The notes beneath the pieces are model-generated. The model saw nothing but the letters and a program-made list of their open reading frames with translations, was not told the DNA's origin and did no database searches. DNA of 64,000 bases from Streptomyces ochraceiscleroticus (GTDB lineage Bacteria; Actinomycetota; Actinomycetes; Streptomycetales; Streptomycetaceae). Shown one piece after another: positions 26,619 through 36,292 of this stretch; position 1 is the stretch's first letter; each line of letters opens with the position of its first letter. Location: assembly GCF_000720485.1 (NCBI RefSeq), contig NZ_JOAX01000004.1, positions 1 through 64,000 of the forward strand, written 5' to 3'. Both the position numbers and the translations under genes were made by a program.

Positions 26619-27818
26619 TCAGCCCGCGTCCGTGACCACGTCGCGGACCGTGCCGGCGCCCACCGTGCGCCCGCCCTCGCGGATGGCGAAGCCGAGGCCC
26701 GGCTCCAGGGGCGTGCCGCGGCCCAGCCGTACCGTGACGCGGACGGTCTCGCCGGGGCGGGCGGTGCCGCGCTCGCCGAGGTCCAGCTCGCCGACCACAT
26801 CGGCCGTGCGGATGTAGAACTGCGGCCGGTACCCGGTCGACAGCGGGGTGCGCCGGCCGCCCTCCTCGGCGGACAGCACGTACACATCGGCGGTGAACGC
26901 GCGGCGCGGCGTGACGCTGCCCGGCGCGGCGATGATCTGGCCGCGGCGGACCGCGTACCGGGCCACGCCGCGCAGCAGCAGCGCCACGTTGTCGCCCGCC
27001 TCCGCGTGCTCCATCGGCTTGCCGAAGGTCTCCAGGCCGGTGACCACGGCCGTGACCCCGTCGCCCGTCTCGCCGACGATCTGCACGCGGTCGCCCATGC
27101 GTACGCTGCCACGCTCGACCGCCCCGGTGACGACCGTTCCCCGCCCCGTGATCGTCAGGACGTTCTCCACCGGGAGGAGGAACGGCGCGTCCACGTAGCG
27201 CTCAGGCATCGGGACGTACGTGTCGACGGCGTCCAGCAGCGCCTCGATGGCCGCCGTCCAGCGCGGGTCGCCCTCCAGGGCACGCAGCCCGGAGACGCGG
27301 ACGACCGGTACGTGTTCGCCGTCGTACCCGTGCGCGTGCAGCAGCTCGCGCACCTCCAGCTCCACCAGGTCGGTGAGCTCCGGGTCCCCGGCGTCGGCCT
27401 TGTTGAGGGCGACGACGAGGTGCCGTACGCCGACCTGCCTGGCGAGCAGCACGTGCTCGGAGGTCTGCGGCATGACGCCGTCGAGCGCGGAGACCACCAG
27501 GATCGCGCCGTCGAGCTGCGCCGCTCCGGTGACCATGTTCTTGATGAAGTCGGCGTGGCCCGGCACGTCGACGTGCGCGTAGTGCCGCGTGCTCGTCTCG
27601 TACTCGACGTGCGAAATGTTGATGGTGATGCCGCGGGCGCTCTCCTCCGGGGCCCGGTCGATGCGGTCGAACGGGACGTACGTGCCGCTGCCGCGGTCGC
27701 TGAGGACCTTGGTGAGGGCGGCGGTCAGGGTCGTCTTGCCGTGGTCGACGTGCCCGATCGTGCCGATGTTGAGGTGCGGCTTGGTCCGGACGTAGGCCGT
27801 CTTGGGGCTCTGGGACAT
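26619..27818 (-). CDS. tuf3: divergent elongation factor Tu (tuf3-like)
   Basis: 399 residues with all three EF-Tu domains. The GTPase motifs are complete: GHVDHGKT (22-29), Thr in RGITIN (63-67), DVPGH (84-88, catalytic His retained) and NKAD. The canonical DCPGH Cys is Val, NKCD is NKAD, and the C-terminal domain is shortened relative to housekeeping EF-Tu. It resembles the third, stress/stringency-linked EF-Tu gene of streptomycetes or the elfamycin-resistant paralogues of producers; which one cannot be read by eye. It stands alone, without rpsL-rpsG-fusA. AAGGAG lies 11 bases before ATG 27818. Confidence 0.85.
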   Translation of the reverse strand: MSQSPKTAYVRTKPHLNIGTIGHVDHGKTTLTAALTKVLSDRGSGTYVPFDRIDRAPEESARGITINISHVEYETSTRHYAHVDVPGHADFIKNMVTGAAQLDGAILVVSALDGVMPQTSEHVLLARQVGVRHLVVALNKADAGDPELTDLVELEVRELLHAHGYDGEHVPVVRVSGLRALEGDPRWTAAIEALLDAVDTYVPMPERYVDAPFLLPVENVLTITGRGTVVTGAVERGSVRMGDRVQIVGETGDGVTAVVTGLETFGKPMEHAEAGDNVALLLRGVARYAVRRGQIIAAPGSVTPRRAFTADVYVLSAEEGGRRTPLSTGYRPQFYIRTADVVGELDLGERGTARPGETVRVTVRLGRGTPLEPGLGFAIREGGRTVGAGTVRDVVTDAG

Positions 27819-28330
27819 GGGTGTCCGTCTCCTTCGCGCGGGCCGCGGCGGACGGCGTGCGTCGGCCGCGGGGCGCGGTGCAGAAACGCTGGGGTACGGG
27901 CGGTACCGAGGCGGTAACCACTCGTTCTGCCGCAGCGCTGTGATGATGACGGCGGCTCAGCGCCGTACGGGCCCCTCGACCGGCCCGACCCTCCCCCTGC
28001 GGGGCCCGCCGGACGATCCGGGGAGGGTCAGCTTCGGACGCCGTCGAATGCGGCGGCGGTCCTGGCCTGGGCGGTGACAGCTGTCCTGGCCGGGGCGGTG
28101 ACGGCAGCCTTCGGCGCGTCCGCGACGGCGGACGTGAGCGCGAGGAAGGCGAACCGGGTCATGAGAAAAGAATCGCGGGCGGACGGCGCCGCGTCGACCG
28201 ATTTATCGGGCACGCGGCGAGCGATGGGCGGCGGCGGGCAGCCGGCCGGCTCCCTCCCCGTAGACCGTTGTTACACCGCTATTGCACCGCTATTACGCCA
28301 CTCCGACGCCGAGTCGGTTACGCTCCCCTG
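27819..28330. other. tuf3 upstream region with a hairpin
   Basis: 512 bases with no firm gene. Arms 27987-27996 (GACCCTCCCC) and 28020-28029 (GGGGAGGGTC) form a 10-bp stem about 170 bases upstream of tuf3. It could be a terminator for a weak minus-strand reading frame ending at 28028 or a leader structure. Confidence 0.35.
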
Positions 28331-29041
28331 ATGCTCGATTCCGCTACCCCGCCCGACGCCCTCGCCGTGCGCTGTACGCGGCTCCTCCTGTCACCCTGGT
28401 CGCGGCTGGCGCTGCTGGTCGCGCTGCTCGCGTGCGCCGCGACCGCCATGTTCGTATGGGAACCGCAGCGCCTGCTCGCCCATGGGTGGCCGCCGCACCT
28501 CTCGGGCGGCGGCGCCGTCGTGCTCTTCACGGTCGCGTACGGACTGTGTACCACCGCGTTCGTCCCGCGTCCCGTGCTGAACGCCGCGGCGGGCGCCCTC
28601 TTCGGAGCCCAGATCGGGACGCCGGCCGCGCTGTTGGGAACAGTGCTCGGCTCCGCGCTCGCCTTCGGGCTCGGCCGGCTGCTGGGCCAGGACGCCCTGC
28701 GGCCGCTGCTCCGTACCCGCTGGCTTTCCGCGGCCGACCGGCAGTTGAGCCGGCACGGCTTCCGCTCGATGCTGGCCATCCGGCTCTTCCCCGGTCTGCC
28801 CTTCGCGGCCACCAACTACTGTGCCGCGGTGTCCCGTATGCGGTGGCCGGCGTTCCTCCTCGCGACCGCGCTCGGCAGCATCCCGAACACCGCCGCGTAC
28901 GTCGTGGCCGGCGCCCGCGCGTCCACGCCCACCTCGCCGGCATTTCTGATCTCGATGGGTTTCATCGCCGTCACGGGCCTCGCGGCGGTCGCCGTCGCAT
29001 GGTGGAAACGCGGTGCGTTGCGCGGCAGTTCGGATTCCTGA
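28331..29041 (+). CDS. VTT-domain membrane protein (TVP38/TMEM64, DedA-like)
   Basis: 236 residues with five or six membrane segments. The VTT (SNARE-associated) core FVPRPVLNAAAGALFGAQIGTPAALLGTVLGSALAFGLGR and the re-entrant AIRLFPGLPFAATNYCAAVSRMRWPAF segment are typical. Family members have been linked to lipid and undecaprenyl-phosphate flipping. ATG 28331 was selected because the frame upstream is compositionally unlike the family. Confidence 0.8.
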   Translation: MLDSATPPDALAVRCTRLLLSPWSRLALLVALLACAATAMFVWEPQRLLAHGWPPHLSGGGAVVLFTVAYGLCTTAFVPRPVLNAAAGALFGAQIGTPAALLGTVLGSALAFGLGRLLGQDALRPLLRTRWLSAADRQLSRHGFRSMLAIRLFPGLPFAATNYCAAVSRMRWPAFLLATALGSIPNTAAYVVAGARASTPTSPAFLISMGFIAVTGLAAVAVAWWKRGALRGSSDS

Positions 29042-29429
29042 CCTGAACGCGTGGGATTCCTGAACACGCCGGATTGCTGAGCGCGGCGCATTCCTGCGCG
29101 CAATCGCATATGCGTTTGCCGCTGCATGTGCATCTGCACACGCATACGAGGATTTCCTTTACCGTCCCCGCCGCTCCCGACCCACCCCCGGATGGAGTTC
29201 GGTAATGGGACTGAGGGATATCGGGCAACAAGACAAGAAGAGCGACCGCGTACTGCGGGGGCCAGGCAGCACCAGTCGCGCATTCCCTTCACCATCGACT
29301 TCACCGCCGACGACGGACATTCCCCGATCGGTACTGAGCAGTAGAACTCGACCTCAATCAATTCCGGTCAACTGCCCACCCGGTACGAGCCATTCCTTTT
29401 ATCGTCCGCGCGGCGTCGCCGACGCGTCC
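29042..29429. other. intergenic stretch, nothing certain
   Basis: About 390 bases, relatively AT-rich, with overlapping GCATNTGC-like words near 29105-29150. A reading frame from ATG 29205 has GGAG 7 bases upstream but no recognisable product. Confidence 0.3.
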
Positions 29430-29900
29430 TCAGACACAGCGCAGTGGAACGCGTGCGCCGGCGAGGTGCGCCGCTGTGCCGCCTCCCGCCGGAGCGGTCG
29501 TACGTGACGCCCAACTGACCGCGATCTCCGCCCAGCACCGCTTGCCCGTCGGCGTGCGCTCGGCGCCGTGGTCGACGGATAACGCCGCGACGAGGAACAA
29601 CCCTCGCCCGCCCTCGTCGTCCATGTCCGCGAGGCACGCGCTCGGAAGCTCGGTACTGGAGTCGGAAACCTCGATCAGCAGGGCCGCGCCGTTCAGTCGC
29701 ACGCTGACAGCGACGGCACCGCCGCCCGCGTGCTGGACCGCGTTGGTGATCAATTCGCTGGTTACCAGTTCGACGTTATCGAGTGACTGGGCGTCGAATT
29801 GCACGCTCCAGCCCCGTAAGTCGCTCACTACCCGGCGCCGCGCTGCTGCTGCGGCGGCGGGCGTACCAGGCACGGAGAAGGTGAGCCCGTGCGCTTGCAT
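29430..29900 (-). CDS. RsbW-like ATP-binding regulatory protein (HATPase_c_2)
   Basis: 156 residues. The Bergerat fold has N box ELVTSELITNAVQHA, then LIEVSDSS, and GGRGLFLVAALSVDHG. This is the anti-sigma/serine kinase-like family that is greatly expanded in Streptomyces. AGGAGG precedes ATG 29900. It is divergent from the XRE regulator gene, the usual arrangement for this family in Streptomyces, though no DUF397 partner is visible. Confidence 0.85.
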   Translation of the reverse strand: MQAHGLTFSVPGTPAAAAAARRRVVSDLRGWSVQFDAQSLDNVELVTSELITNAVQHAGGGAVAVSVRLNGAALLIEVSDSSTELPSACLADMDDEGGRGLFLVAALSVDHGAERTPTGKRCWAEIAVSWASRTTAPAGGGTAAHLAGARVPLRCV

Positions 29901-30073
29901 GAGTGGCCTCCTGACTGAGTGGGCAACTCAGGCAAGCAGCGATACGGCCGCGATGGCCAGATCGAACGCGGCGGCTGCATGACTCATGCAGGGACTGCAT
30001 CACTCTCGATTATGGTTTCATTACGCTCGGTTCAACAGTCAGGATCGGCGACGGCAAAGGGGCCGTGGCACAC

Positions 30074-31351
30074 ATGGTCGACGCACAAAGTGAAGCGAAG
30101 AGGCTGGGCGAAGTGATCCGCCGGGCGCGAGTGCTGAAGAAGCGCTCGCAAGCGGATGTCGCCAAAGCCCTTGGCTATCACCAGTCGAAGGTGAGCCGCC
30201 TCGAAGGCGGCCGGGGTACCGAAGACACCCGCCTGTTGCGTGAAGTCGCGCAGGTACTCGGTATTCCGTTGGACAGTCTCGGCCTTGCTGCCTCCCCGGA
30301 TGTAAGCACCGCCGACCCTGAGGCAGAGGACATGTACCGCCGCACCTTCCTCGCCGCGAGCATCACCGCGCTCGCGACATCGGACGTACCAGCACCCGTC
30401 GCCCATGACGACCTGGTCCGTTCGCTTCTTCCCGGACCGGGCAAGGCAGCCGCCCGGCCGGCACTGAAATTTGCCGAGCTGCGCGAGCGGGTGGCAGCCG
30501 TTCGCCGGCTGTTCTACCACTGCAGCTACAAGGAACTGGAGGGCGCGCTCCCCGGTGTGATCGCCGATCTCCGGGCCGCCACCGGCAGCAATTCGGCCGA
30601 GCTTTCGCAGCTTTCCGGCCTGCTTGCCACCGCGTACCAGACCGCGGCCGGCCTGCTTCTCAAGCAGAGCGACCACGGGAACGCCTGGCTCGCGGTCGGC
30701 CGCGCGATGGCGGAGGCGGAGCGCTCGGAGGACCCGGTGGTCCTCGCGTCCAGCGTCCGCGTCCACGCGCACGTCCTGGTGCGCGAGAAGCACGCCGCGC
30801 AGGCCGTGGCGATCGTCCGGCACACCGCCGACCAGCTCTCGGGCTCCTACGACCGCCGTTCGCCGCGCTATCTGGCCGCGTTCGGGCTGATGCTGCTGCG
30901 CGGTGTCACCGCAGCCAGCAGCAGCGGGGACCGGGCCGCGACGCGCGAAATGCTCGACGAGGCACGGGAGGTCGCGCGGTACGTCTCCCACGACCGGCCG
31001 GACGCCTGGGCCAACTTCAGCCCCACCAACGTGGAGCTGCATACCGTCAGCGCGTCCGTCTCGCTCGGTGACGCGGGGCAGGCGCTGGAGGCCGCGCGTC
31101 CCCTCATGCGCCGGCACATCCCCGTACCGGAGCGCCGCGCCGGCCTGTGGGTGGACGTGGCCCGTGCGTACAGCCAGCAGGGCAAGCTCGCCGACGCCTT
31201 CCAGGCACTGCGCATCGCGGAGCGCTGCGCGTCCCAGGACATCCGCCGGCCCGCGGTACGCGAGATGGTCGCCGACATGGCCGCCCGCGACCGCCACCGC
31301 GCCCTCCCGGAACTGCACCTCTTCAGCCGCCGCCTGGGAGCCCCGGCGTGA
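30074..31351 (+). CDS. XRE-family regulator with TPR-like C-terminal domain
   Basis: 425 residues. HTH at about 8-62 (GEVIRRARVLKKRSQADVAKALGYHQSKVSRLE), then about 330 residues of helical repeats resembling TPRs, as in Streptomyces XRE regulators that respond to a bound ligand or peptide. ATG 30074 is preferred: AAAGGGG at 30056-30062 is 11 bases away, but only 2 bases from the in-frame GTG 30065. The stop overlaps the GTG of the flavoprotein gene (GTGA), so the two are translationally coupled. Confidence 0.85.
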   Translation: MVDAQSEAKRLGEVIRRARVLKKRSQADVAKALGYHQSKVSRLEGGRGTEDTRLLREVAQVLGIPLDSLGLAASPDVSTADPEAEDMYRRTFLAASITALATSDVPAPVAHDDLVRSLLPGPGKAAARPALKFAELRERVAAVRRLFYHCSYKELEGALPGVIADLRAATGSNSAELSQLSGLLATAYQTAAGLLLKQSDHGNAWLAVGRAMAEAERSEDPVVLASSVRVHAHVLVREKHAAQAVAIVRHTADQLSGSYDRRSPRYLAAFGLMLLRGVTAASSSGDRAATREMLDEAREVARYVSHDRPDAWANFSPTNVELHTVSASVSLGDAGQALEAARPLMRRHIPVPERRAGLWVDVARAYSQQGKLADAFQALRIAERCASQDIRRPAVREMVADMAARDRHRALPELHLFSRRLGAPA

Positions 31352-32022
31352 ACGGTCCGGCCGTTCCCGATGGGATCGCGGATCCGGATGTGCCTGACGG
31401 GGACGCCGATCGGGACGTGCCCGACGGGAACCGGGATCCGGACGTGCCCGACAGGGGCATGGACGTGGACCTGGACATGACGGGCAGTCGGCGGCAGAGG
31501 CCGTTCCTGTACGTCGTGCTCTGCGCGGCAGGCATCGCCGACGACGTCGACAAGCTGATCGCCTCCGCGCAGCAACGCACCTGGCACGTCGGCGTCATCG
31601 CCACGCCGCGCGGCCTGGAGTGCATCGACGCCACCGCGATCGAGGCCCAGACCGGCTATCCCGTGCAGTCGGCCTGGCGCGCGCCGGGAGAGCCGCGCCC
31701 GCTGCCGCCCGCTGACGCGATCGCGGTCGCCCCGGCAACGTTCAACACGATCAACAAGTGGGCCCAGGGCATCGCCGACACCCTCGCGCTCGGCATCCTG
31801 TGCGAGGCGCACGGCTTCGGCATCCCCGTTGCCGCGCTGCCCTACCTGAACGCCGCGCAGGCCGCGCACCCCGCGTACGCACAGAGCCTGGCCCGGCTGC
31901 GCCGCATGGGCGTCCTGCTCGGCGACTACGCCCCGCACCCGCCCCGGACGGGCGGCGGCCGCATCCGCTTCCGCTGGGAACAGGCACTCGACCTGCTGGC
32001 CCCGGCGCTGAAGCGAGCCTAG
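31348..32022 (+). CDS. flavoprotein (PPC-decarboxylase-like fold)
   Basis: 224 residues. The N-terminal 45 residues are an acidic, low-complexity run with three to four DPDVPDG-like repeats. The rest is a Flavoprotein-family domain: LYVVLCAAGIADDVDKLI, AVAPATFNTINKWAQGIADTLAL (FMN-binding PATFNT motif) and a Pro-rich end. An XRE regulator plus flavoprotein pair is recurrent in Streptomyces, where the flavoprotein is thought to modulate the regulator. The start codon overlaps the XRE stop by 4 bases. Confidence 0.8.
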   Translation: MNGPAVPDGIADPDVPDGDADRDVPDGNRDPDVPDRGMDVDLDMTGSRRQRPFLYVVLCAAGIADDVDKLIASAQQRTWHVGVIATPRGLECIDATAIEAQTGYPVQSAWRAPGEPRPLPPADAIAVAPATFNTINKWAQGIADTLALGILCEAHGFGIPVAALPYLNAAQAAHPAYAQSLARLRRMGVLLGDYAPHPPRTGGGRIRFRWEQALDLLAPALKRA

Positions 32023-32070
32023 GCACTCGGCCAGGCGCAGCTACAGCTACGGCCAGAGATGGGCGGAAGA

Positions 32071-32103
32071 TATCCCGGACCGTGCATGCACCGGTCCGGG
32101 ATA
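32071..32103 (+). terminator. hairpin terminator after XRE-flavoprotein operon
   Basis: Perfect 12-bp arms 32071-32082 and 32092-32103, 48 bases after the flavoprotein stop. Confidence 0.65.
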
Positions 32104-32549
32104 CGCCCGTCACGAATATTGGGCCCTGGGGCTGGGCCGGGGTCCGCCCCTCACCAGTCCGGGCAGGGGCAAAACCGGGCCAGAACAGGGCCGAACGCCT
32201 GCCGGTCACTTCGGGACGCTACGCTGCCCTACGACCGGCGCAAGATCGCGTCGCAGCCCGCCCACGAGTCACCCATTCACCAGCTGTGCCATCAGTGATC
32301 CGCACGTGCGTCTGCACGCGTACGCGCCCAGCGTCCGTGTCGTACGCCTCACGCCCTGCGCGTTACCTCTCAGGGTCGCTTGATGCGTCATCAGCCCCGC
32401 CCGAGGACGACGACACGACGCTGACCCGATCCACTCTCCGAACCGGCACGCACAGCGGCCGCACGCATGACGGCCGCCACCCCGAACTCCCTGCCGACCT
32501 GCACATTTGTTGGTAACGGCAATATCACCTTCCGGATGGCGTACTACCC
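32104..32549. other. intergenic stretch upstream of uppP, nothing recognised
   Basis: About 445 bases, no supported reading frame. The last 60 bases are AT-richer and probably contain the uppP promoter. Confidence 0.35.
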
Positions 32550-33422
32550 ATGTCTTGGTTTGAATCATTCATCCTTGGGCTTGTCCAGGGCCTGACCGAA
32601 TTCCTTCCGATCTCTTCCAGCGCGCATCTGCGCCTGACCGCGGCCTTCGCCGGCTGGCACGACCCCGGCGCCGCGTTCACCGCGATCACCCAGATCGGTA
32701 CCGAGACGGCCGTACTGATCTACTTCCGCAAGGACATCGTCCGGATCATCTCCGCCTGGGCCCGCTCGCTGGGGAACAAGGCGATGCGGCAGGACCACGA
32801 CGCCCAGATGGGCTGGCTGGTCATCATCGGCTCCATCCCGATCGGCGTCCTCGGCATCACCCTCAAGGACGCGATCGAGGGCCCGTTCCGGGACCTCCGC
32901 CTGATCGCGACCACGCTCATCGTGCTGGGCGTCGTCCTCGGCATCGCCGACCGCCTGGCGGCACGCGACGAGACCGGCGGCCGCCACCGTGCCGCCAAGC
33001 AGCGCAAGACGCTCACCGACCTCGGCGTCAAGGACGGTCTGCTCTTCGGCGTCTGCCAGGCGATGGCCCTGGTCCCGGGCGTCTCGCGCTCGGGCGCCAC
33101 GATCAGCGGCGGTCTGCTCATGGGGTACACCCGGGAGGCCGCCGCACGGTACTCCTTCCTGCTGGCCATCCCCGCCGTACTGGCCTCCGGCGTCTACGAA
33201 CTGAAGGACGCCGGCAAGGGCCACGTGTCCTGGCCCCCCACCATCTTCGCCACGATCATCGCCTTCGTCGTCGGTTACGCGGTCATCGCATGGTTCATGA
33301 AGTTCATCACCACCAAGAGCTTCATGCCGTTCGTCATCTACCGCGTCCTCCTGGGCATCGCCCTCTTCGCCCTGATCGGCGCGGGCGTCCTGAGCCCCCA
33401 CGCAGGAGAGTCGGCCGGCTGA
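32550..33422 (+). CDS. uppP: undecaprenyl-diphosphatase
   Basis: 290 residues, polytopic. Both UppP/BacA catalytic motifs are present: [18 protein letters not shown] (residues 10-27, catalytic Glu and Ser-rich) and [14 protein letters not shown] (about 175-188, catalytic Arg). The enzyme recycles the C55 lipid carrier for cell-wall synthesis and confers bacitracin tolerance when overproduced. The normal family has H as the conserved residue in SSSAHL, retained here. Length is normal. Alone in its transcription unit, with a hairpin terminator behind it. Confidence 0.95.
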   Translation: MSWFESFILGLVQGLTEFLPISSSAHLRLTAAFAGWHDPGAAFTAITQIGTETAVLIYFRKDIVRIISAWARSLGNKAMRQDHDAQMGWLVIIGSIPIGVLGITLKDAIEGPFRDLRLIATTLIVLGVVLGIADRLAARDETGGRHRAAKQRKTLTDLGVKDGLLFGVCQAMALVPGVSRSGATISGGLLMGYTREAAARYSFLLAIPAVLASGVYELKDAGKGHVSWPPTIFATIIAFVVGYAVIAWFMKFITTKSFMPFVIYRVLLGIALFALIGAGVLSPHAGESAG

Positions 33423-33452
33423 CCCCGCCCCCGCCTGCGCCGCCCGTCCCCC

Positions 33453-33487
33453 TACGCCCCGCCCGGCTCCGCCCGAGGCGGGGCGTA
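33453..33487 (+). terminator. hairpin terminator after uppP
   Basis: 11-bp perfect arms (TACGCCCCGCC and its complement) at 33453-33463 and 33477-33487, 30 bases past the stop. Confidence 0.7.
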
Positions 33488-33527
33488 ATCGTCCCGGGGC
33501 GGCCGGCAGACGGACAGGATCAGGTCC

Positions 33528-34757
33528 ATGAAGCGTTACCTGATGACAGCGTTCGGCGCCCGGCTGGCCGAGGAGGGCATGGCCGTCGCGCTGGTACTCC
33601 TCGCGATGCAGCGCACCGGGAGCGCGGCCCACGGGGCGTTACTCCTCACCATGTGGATGGCACCGCACGCCGTCGCCGCACCGCTGACCGGGGCCGTTGC
33701 GGCAAGGATGCGGCGGCCGCGTCTCTTCTACTGCAGCGCACTGACCGGCTTCGCCCTGGCGATCGGCGGACTCGCGCTGACGGTCGGCCGGGCACCCACC
33801 GGCCTGACGCTGGCGATCGCCCTGCTGGGCGGAAGCTGCGGTCCGGTCGTCTCCGGTGGCCTGTCGAGCCTCGTAGCCGTACTGGCTCCGGACGACACCG
33901 GCCGTGCACGTGCGTATGCACTGGACGCCGCGGTGTACAACGCGGCCTCGGTGACCGGACCCGCCGTCGTCAGCCTGCTGGCGGGTATCTCCTCCCCCGC
34001 CACCTCCACACTCGCCCTCGCCGTCATCGCGGCCGGCTCCGCCACCCTGACCACCGTCCTCCCCCTGCACCGCACACCGGAGCCACACACCACCGACTCC
34101 CTCCCTCCGCTGAAGAGCGTCGCGAACGGAGGGGCAGCGATGTGGCGCGTCCCCGAGCTGCGCGCCATCACCGTCGCCACGTCGCTCGCCTTCGTCGGCG
34201 TGGGCGGCCTGACCACGACGGCGGTACTCCTCGCCGAACGTCACGGTCAGCCGGAGGCCGGCGGCGTGCTGATGACCGTCTTCGCGGTCGGCGCGCTCGC
34301 GGGCTCGCTGCTCCTCGCCCGCCGCAAGCCGGCCTTCCCGCCACAGCGTCTCGTCACCTACAGCCTCGCTGGCACCGGACTGACGCTGATCGCCGCCGCT
34401 GCGCTCCCTTCCTTCACCGCGAGTGCTCTGCTGTTCGCGGCAGCGGGGCTGTTCGACGGGCCTCTGCTCAGCGCCACGCTACGTATTCGCGCCGACCATG
34501 CGCCGCCGTCCGTCCGCACCCAGGTCTTCACCCTGGGGGCCGGGCTGAAGATCTCCGCGGCGGCCTGCGGCGCGGCGCTGACCGGCGCGGCGACCGCGCT
34601 GCCGGCTCCGGTCCTCCTGCTGATCATCGCTGCCCTCCAACTCTGCGCTGCCGCGGCCTACATCGTCATGCGAGCGCGGGCCCGCGTGACCCCGCGATCG
34701 ATCGTTCCCGGTGGCCCCACTCCCCGCGCTGTCGGGGGGTGGGGCCGGTCCGAGTAG
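33528..34757 (+). CDS. MFS transporter
   Basis: 409 residues, 12 predicted helices. N-terminal FGARLAEEGMAVALVLLAMQRTG and GALLLTMWMAPHAVAAPLTGAVAARMRRPR (MFS loop 2-3). Exporter family with unknown substrate. A hairpin (GGCCCCAC/GTGGGGCC arms at 34713-34720 and 34739-34746) overlaps the last codons and probably terminates transcription. The 250 bases that follow contain no gene. Confidence 0.85.
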   Translation: MKRYLMTAFGARLAEEGMAVALVLLAMQRTGSAAHGALLLTMWMAPHAVAAPLTGAVAARMRRPRLFYCSALTGFALAIGGLALTVGRAPTGLTLAIALLGGSCGPVVSGGLSSLVAVLAPDDTGRARAYALDAAVYNAASVTGPAVVSLLAGISSPATSTLALAVIAAGSATLTTVLPLHRTPEPHTTDSLPPLKSVANGGAAMWRVPELRAITVATSLAFVGVGGLTTTAVLLAERHGQPEAGGVLMTVFAVGALAGSLLLARRKPAFPPQRLVTYSLAGTGLTLIAAAALPSFTASALLFAAAGLFDGPLLSATLRIRADHAPPSVRTQVFTLGAGLKISAAACGAALTGAATALPAPVLLLIIAALQLCAAAAYIVMRARARVTPRSIVPGGPTPRAVGGWGRSE

Positions 34758-35007
34758 CGCCAGCAGCTCGGATAGGAACGTTGCTCACGCTAGCGGGGGC
34801 CACTGACAATCGCGGGCGCGCCGCCGGCCGGCGAACCGTTTCCGGCCGCCCCGGTCACCGCGTTCGCCCAGCAATTCCAAGGTCCCGGCCGTCGGCAATT
34901 CGCCCGCAGGAGTGAACTCGCCACGGCCGGCCACTCCTTGACGCACCCGTCCCCGCTCCGGAAACGTACCTGTCAAATGCTTGTCGAGTGACTACCCAAG
35001 GAGCCCC

Positions 35008-35592
35008 GTGGGCGAGCACAAGGACCGCATGCTGGCCGGTGACTGGTACATCGCCGATGACCCGGAGCTCCTCGCGGACACCGAACGCCGCATCGAACTC
35101 TGCGCGGCCTTCAACGCGGCCGCCGGACACACGCCCGGCACGTACGACCCGGCCCGTCGCGACGCGGTCCTCGCAGAGCTGCTCGGTTCGGTGGGTACGG
35201 ACGTACGGATCCGCCCGCCCTTCCACTGCGACTTCGGATATCTCATCAGCATCGGCTCCGGCACGTTCGTGAACTTCGGGGCGGTCTTCCTCGATGCCGC
35301 GCCCATCACCATCGGTGCCCATGTCCAGATCGGCCCCAACGTGCAGTTGCTGACCCCGACCCACGAGCTCGACACCGAGCGACGCCGGGCCGGCTGGGAG
35401 AAGGCCCTGCCGGTGACGATCGGCGACAACGTCTGGCTCGGGGGCGGGGTGATCGTCTGTCCGGGCGTGACCATCGGTGAGAACACCGTGGTGGGCGCCG
35501 GCGCGGTGGTCACCAAGGACCTGCCGCCGGGCGTTCTCGCCGTCGGCAACCCCGCCCGTGTGCTGCGCAAACTGGACGAGCCGACGAACTGA
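35008..35592 (+). CDS. sugar O-acetyltransferase (Maa/NodL-like)
   Basis: 194 residues. The N-terminal Maa domain (DRMLAGDWYIADDPELLADTERRIELCAAFN) is followed by a hexapeptide left-handed beta-helix (ISIGSGTFVNFGAVFLDAAPITIGAHVQIGPNVQLLTPTH; His in TPTH is the catalytic base). Length is normal (about 185-200). GTG 35008 follows AAGGAG; the TTG at 34981 gives an N-terminal extension not seen in the family. Transfers acetyl from acetyl-CoA to a sugar such as maltose or glucose. Confidence 0.9.
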   Translation: MGEHKDRMLAGDWYIADDPELLADTERRIELCAAFNAAAGHTPGTYDPARRDAVLAELLGSVGTDVRIRPPFHCDFGYLISIGSGTFVNFGAVFLDAAPITIGAHVQIGPNVQLLTPTHELDTERRRAGWEKALPVTIGDNVWLGGGVIVCPGVTIGENTVVGAGAVVTKDLPPGVLAVGNPARVLRKLDEPTN

Positions 35593-35688
35593 CGGCCAGC
35601 CCCGCGGCCCGGCAGTCCGGCGGTCCGGCAGCCCGTCCCGGACATAACTCGCGGTCGGTTGTCAGTGCCTCCCCCTAATATGTGTTCC

Positions 35689-35874
35689 ATGTCCGCAACT
35701 CATCTCCTTCCGGGCCAAGTCCGCCGCTCTGCCGCCGAAGTGAACGACTCCATACGGCGGTTCGTCCGGGCGCGGCGTGGTTGCGCCTGGACGGCCGAGG
35801 ACCGCGAGGAGTACGCATGCCTTCTCGCGGCATGGACCTCGGCGATGCGGGACGAGATCGTCACGGCGGCCTGA
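35689..35874 (+). CDS. small hypothetical protein, probably leaderless
   Basis: 61 residues, highly charged and helical (AAEVNDSIRRFVRARRGCAWTAEDREEYACLLAAWTSAM). It resembles a group of short uncharacterised Streptomyces proteins with a VNDxIRxL...L(T)xEDRxEYxxLLxxW pattern. There is no ribosome site, but TAATAT at 35676-35681 ends 7 bases before ATG 35689, which would put the transcript start at the start codon. No function known. Confidence 0.6.
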   Translation: MSATHLLPGQVRRSAAEVNDSIRRFVRARRGCAWTAEDREEYACLLAAWTSAMRDEIVTAA

Positions 35875-35906
35875 GACGGGGCGAGCCGGCGACGGGGCGA
35901 GCCGGC
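35875..35906 (+). repeat. 16-bp tandem direct repeat (two copies)
   Basis: GACGGGGCGAGCCGGC occurs twice head to tail, starting right after the stop region of the small gene. A looser GACGGACGCAGGA pair follows at about 35920 and 35952. Confidence 0.6.
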
Positions 35907-36015
35907 GACGCACGGTACGACGGACGCAGGAGGACGGTCACAGGAAGACTGACGGACGCAGGACGACGAAACCGCACGTCGCGCGCCCGACCCGGCGACG
36001 AGGGAGACTGGCCTC

Positions 36016-36255
36016 ATGTGCCGCAGTATCAAGACGCTCCGTCCACCGACCACTCCTGACGTGACAGAGGAGGACATCCGCGCGGCGGCCTTGCAGTACG
36101 TACGCAAGGTCTCCGGATTCCGCGCGCCTGCCGCGCACAACCGCGAGGTGTTCGACCAGGCCGTGGACGCCGTCACCGCCGCGACCCATGACCTCCTCGC
36201 GAACCTCCACGTACGCGGCAGCAGCCCGCCCCCGCCCTCACACCCGACGCCCTGA
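36016..36255 (+). CDS. DUF2277-family protein
   Basis: 79 residues. MCRSIKTLRPP and EEDIRAAALQYVRKVSGFRAP are the nearly invariant signature of DUF2277, a small helical family of unknown function found across bacteria. The Pro/Ser tail after residue 66 is not conserved. It is convergent with the secreted phosphatase-family gene; only 37 bases separate them. Confidence 0.85.
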   Translation: MCRSIKTLRPPTTPDVTEEDIRAAALQYVRKVSGFRAPAAHNREVFDQAVDAVTAATHDLLANLHVRGSSPPPPSHPTP

Positions 36256-36292
36256 GCACTACTCCCCCTCACTCGCCACTCCAGGTCACCGC

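Noticed and set aside
28028..28213. 61-codon minus-strand frame ending at a hairpin
   Set aside because: Ala/Thr-rich, no ribosome site and no family resemblance; the hairpin alone is not enough.
29205..29507. Plus-strand frame with GGAG before ATG, considered as a small peptide precursor
   Set aside because: No modification enzymes nearby, no precursor-like core, and it runs into the antisense of the HATPase gene.
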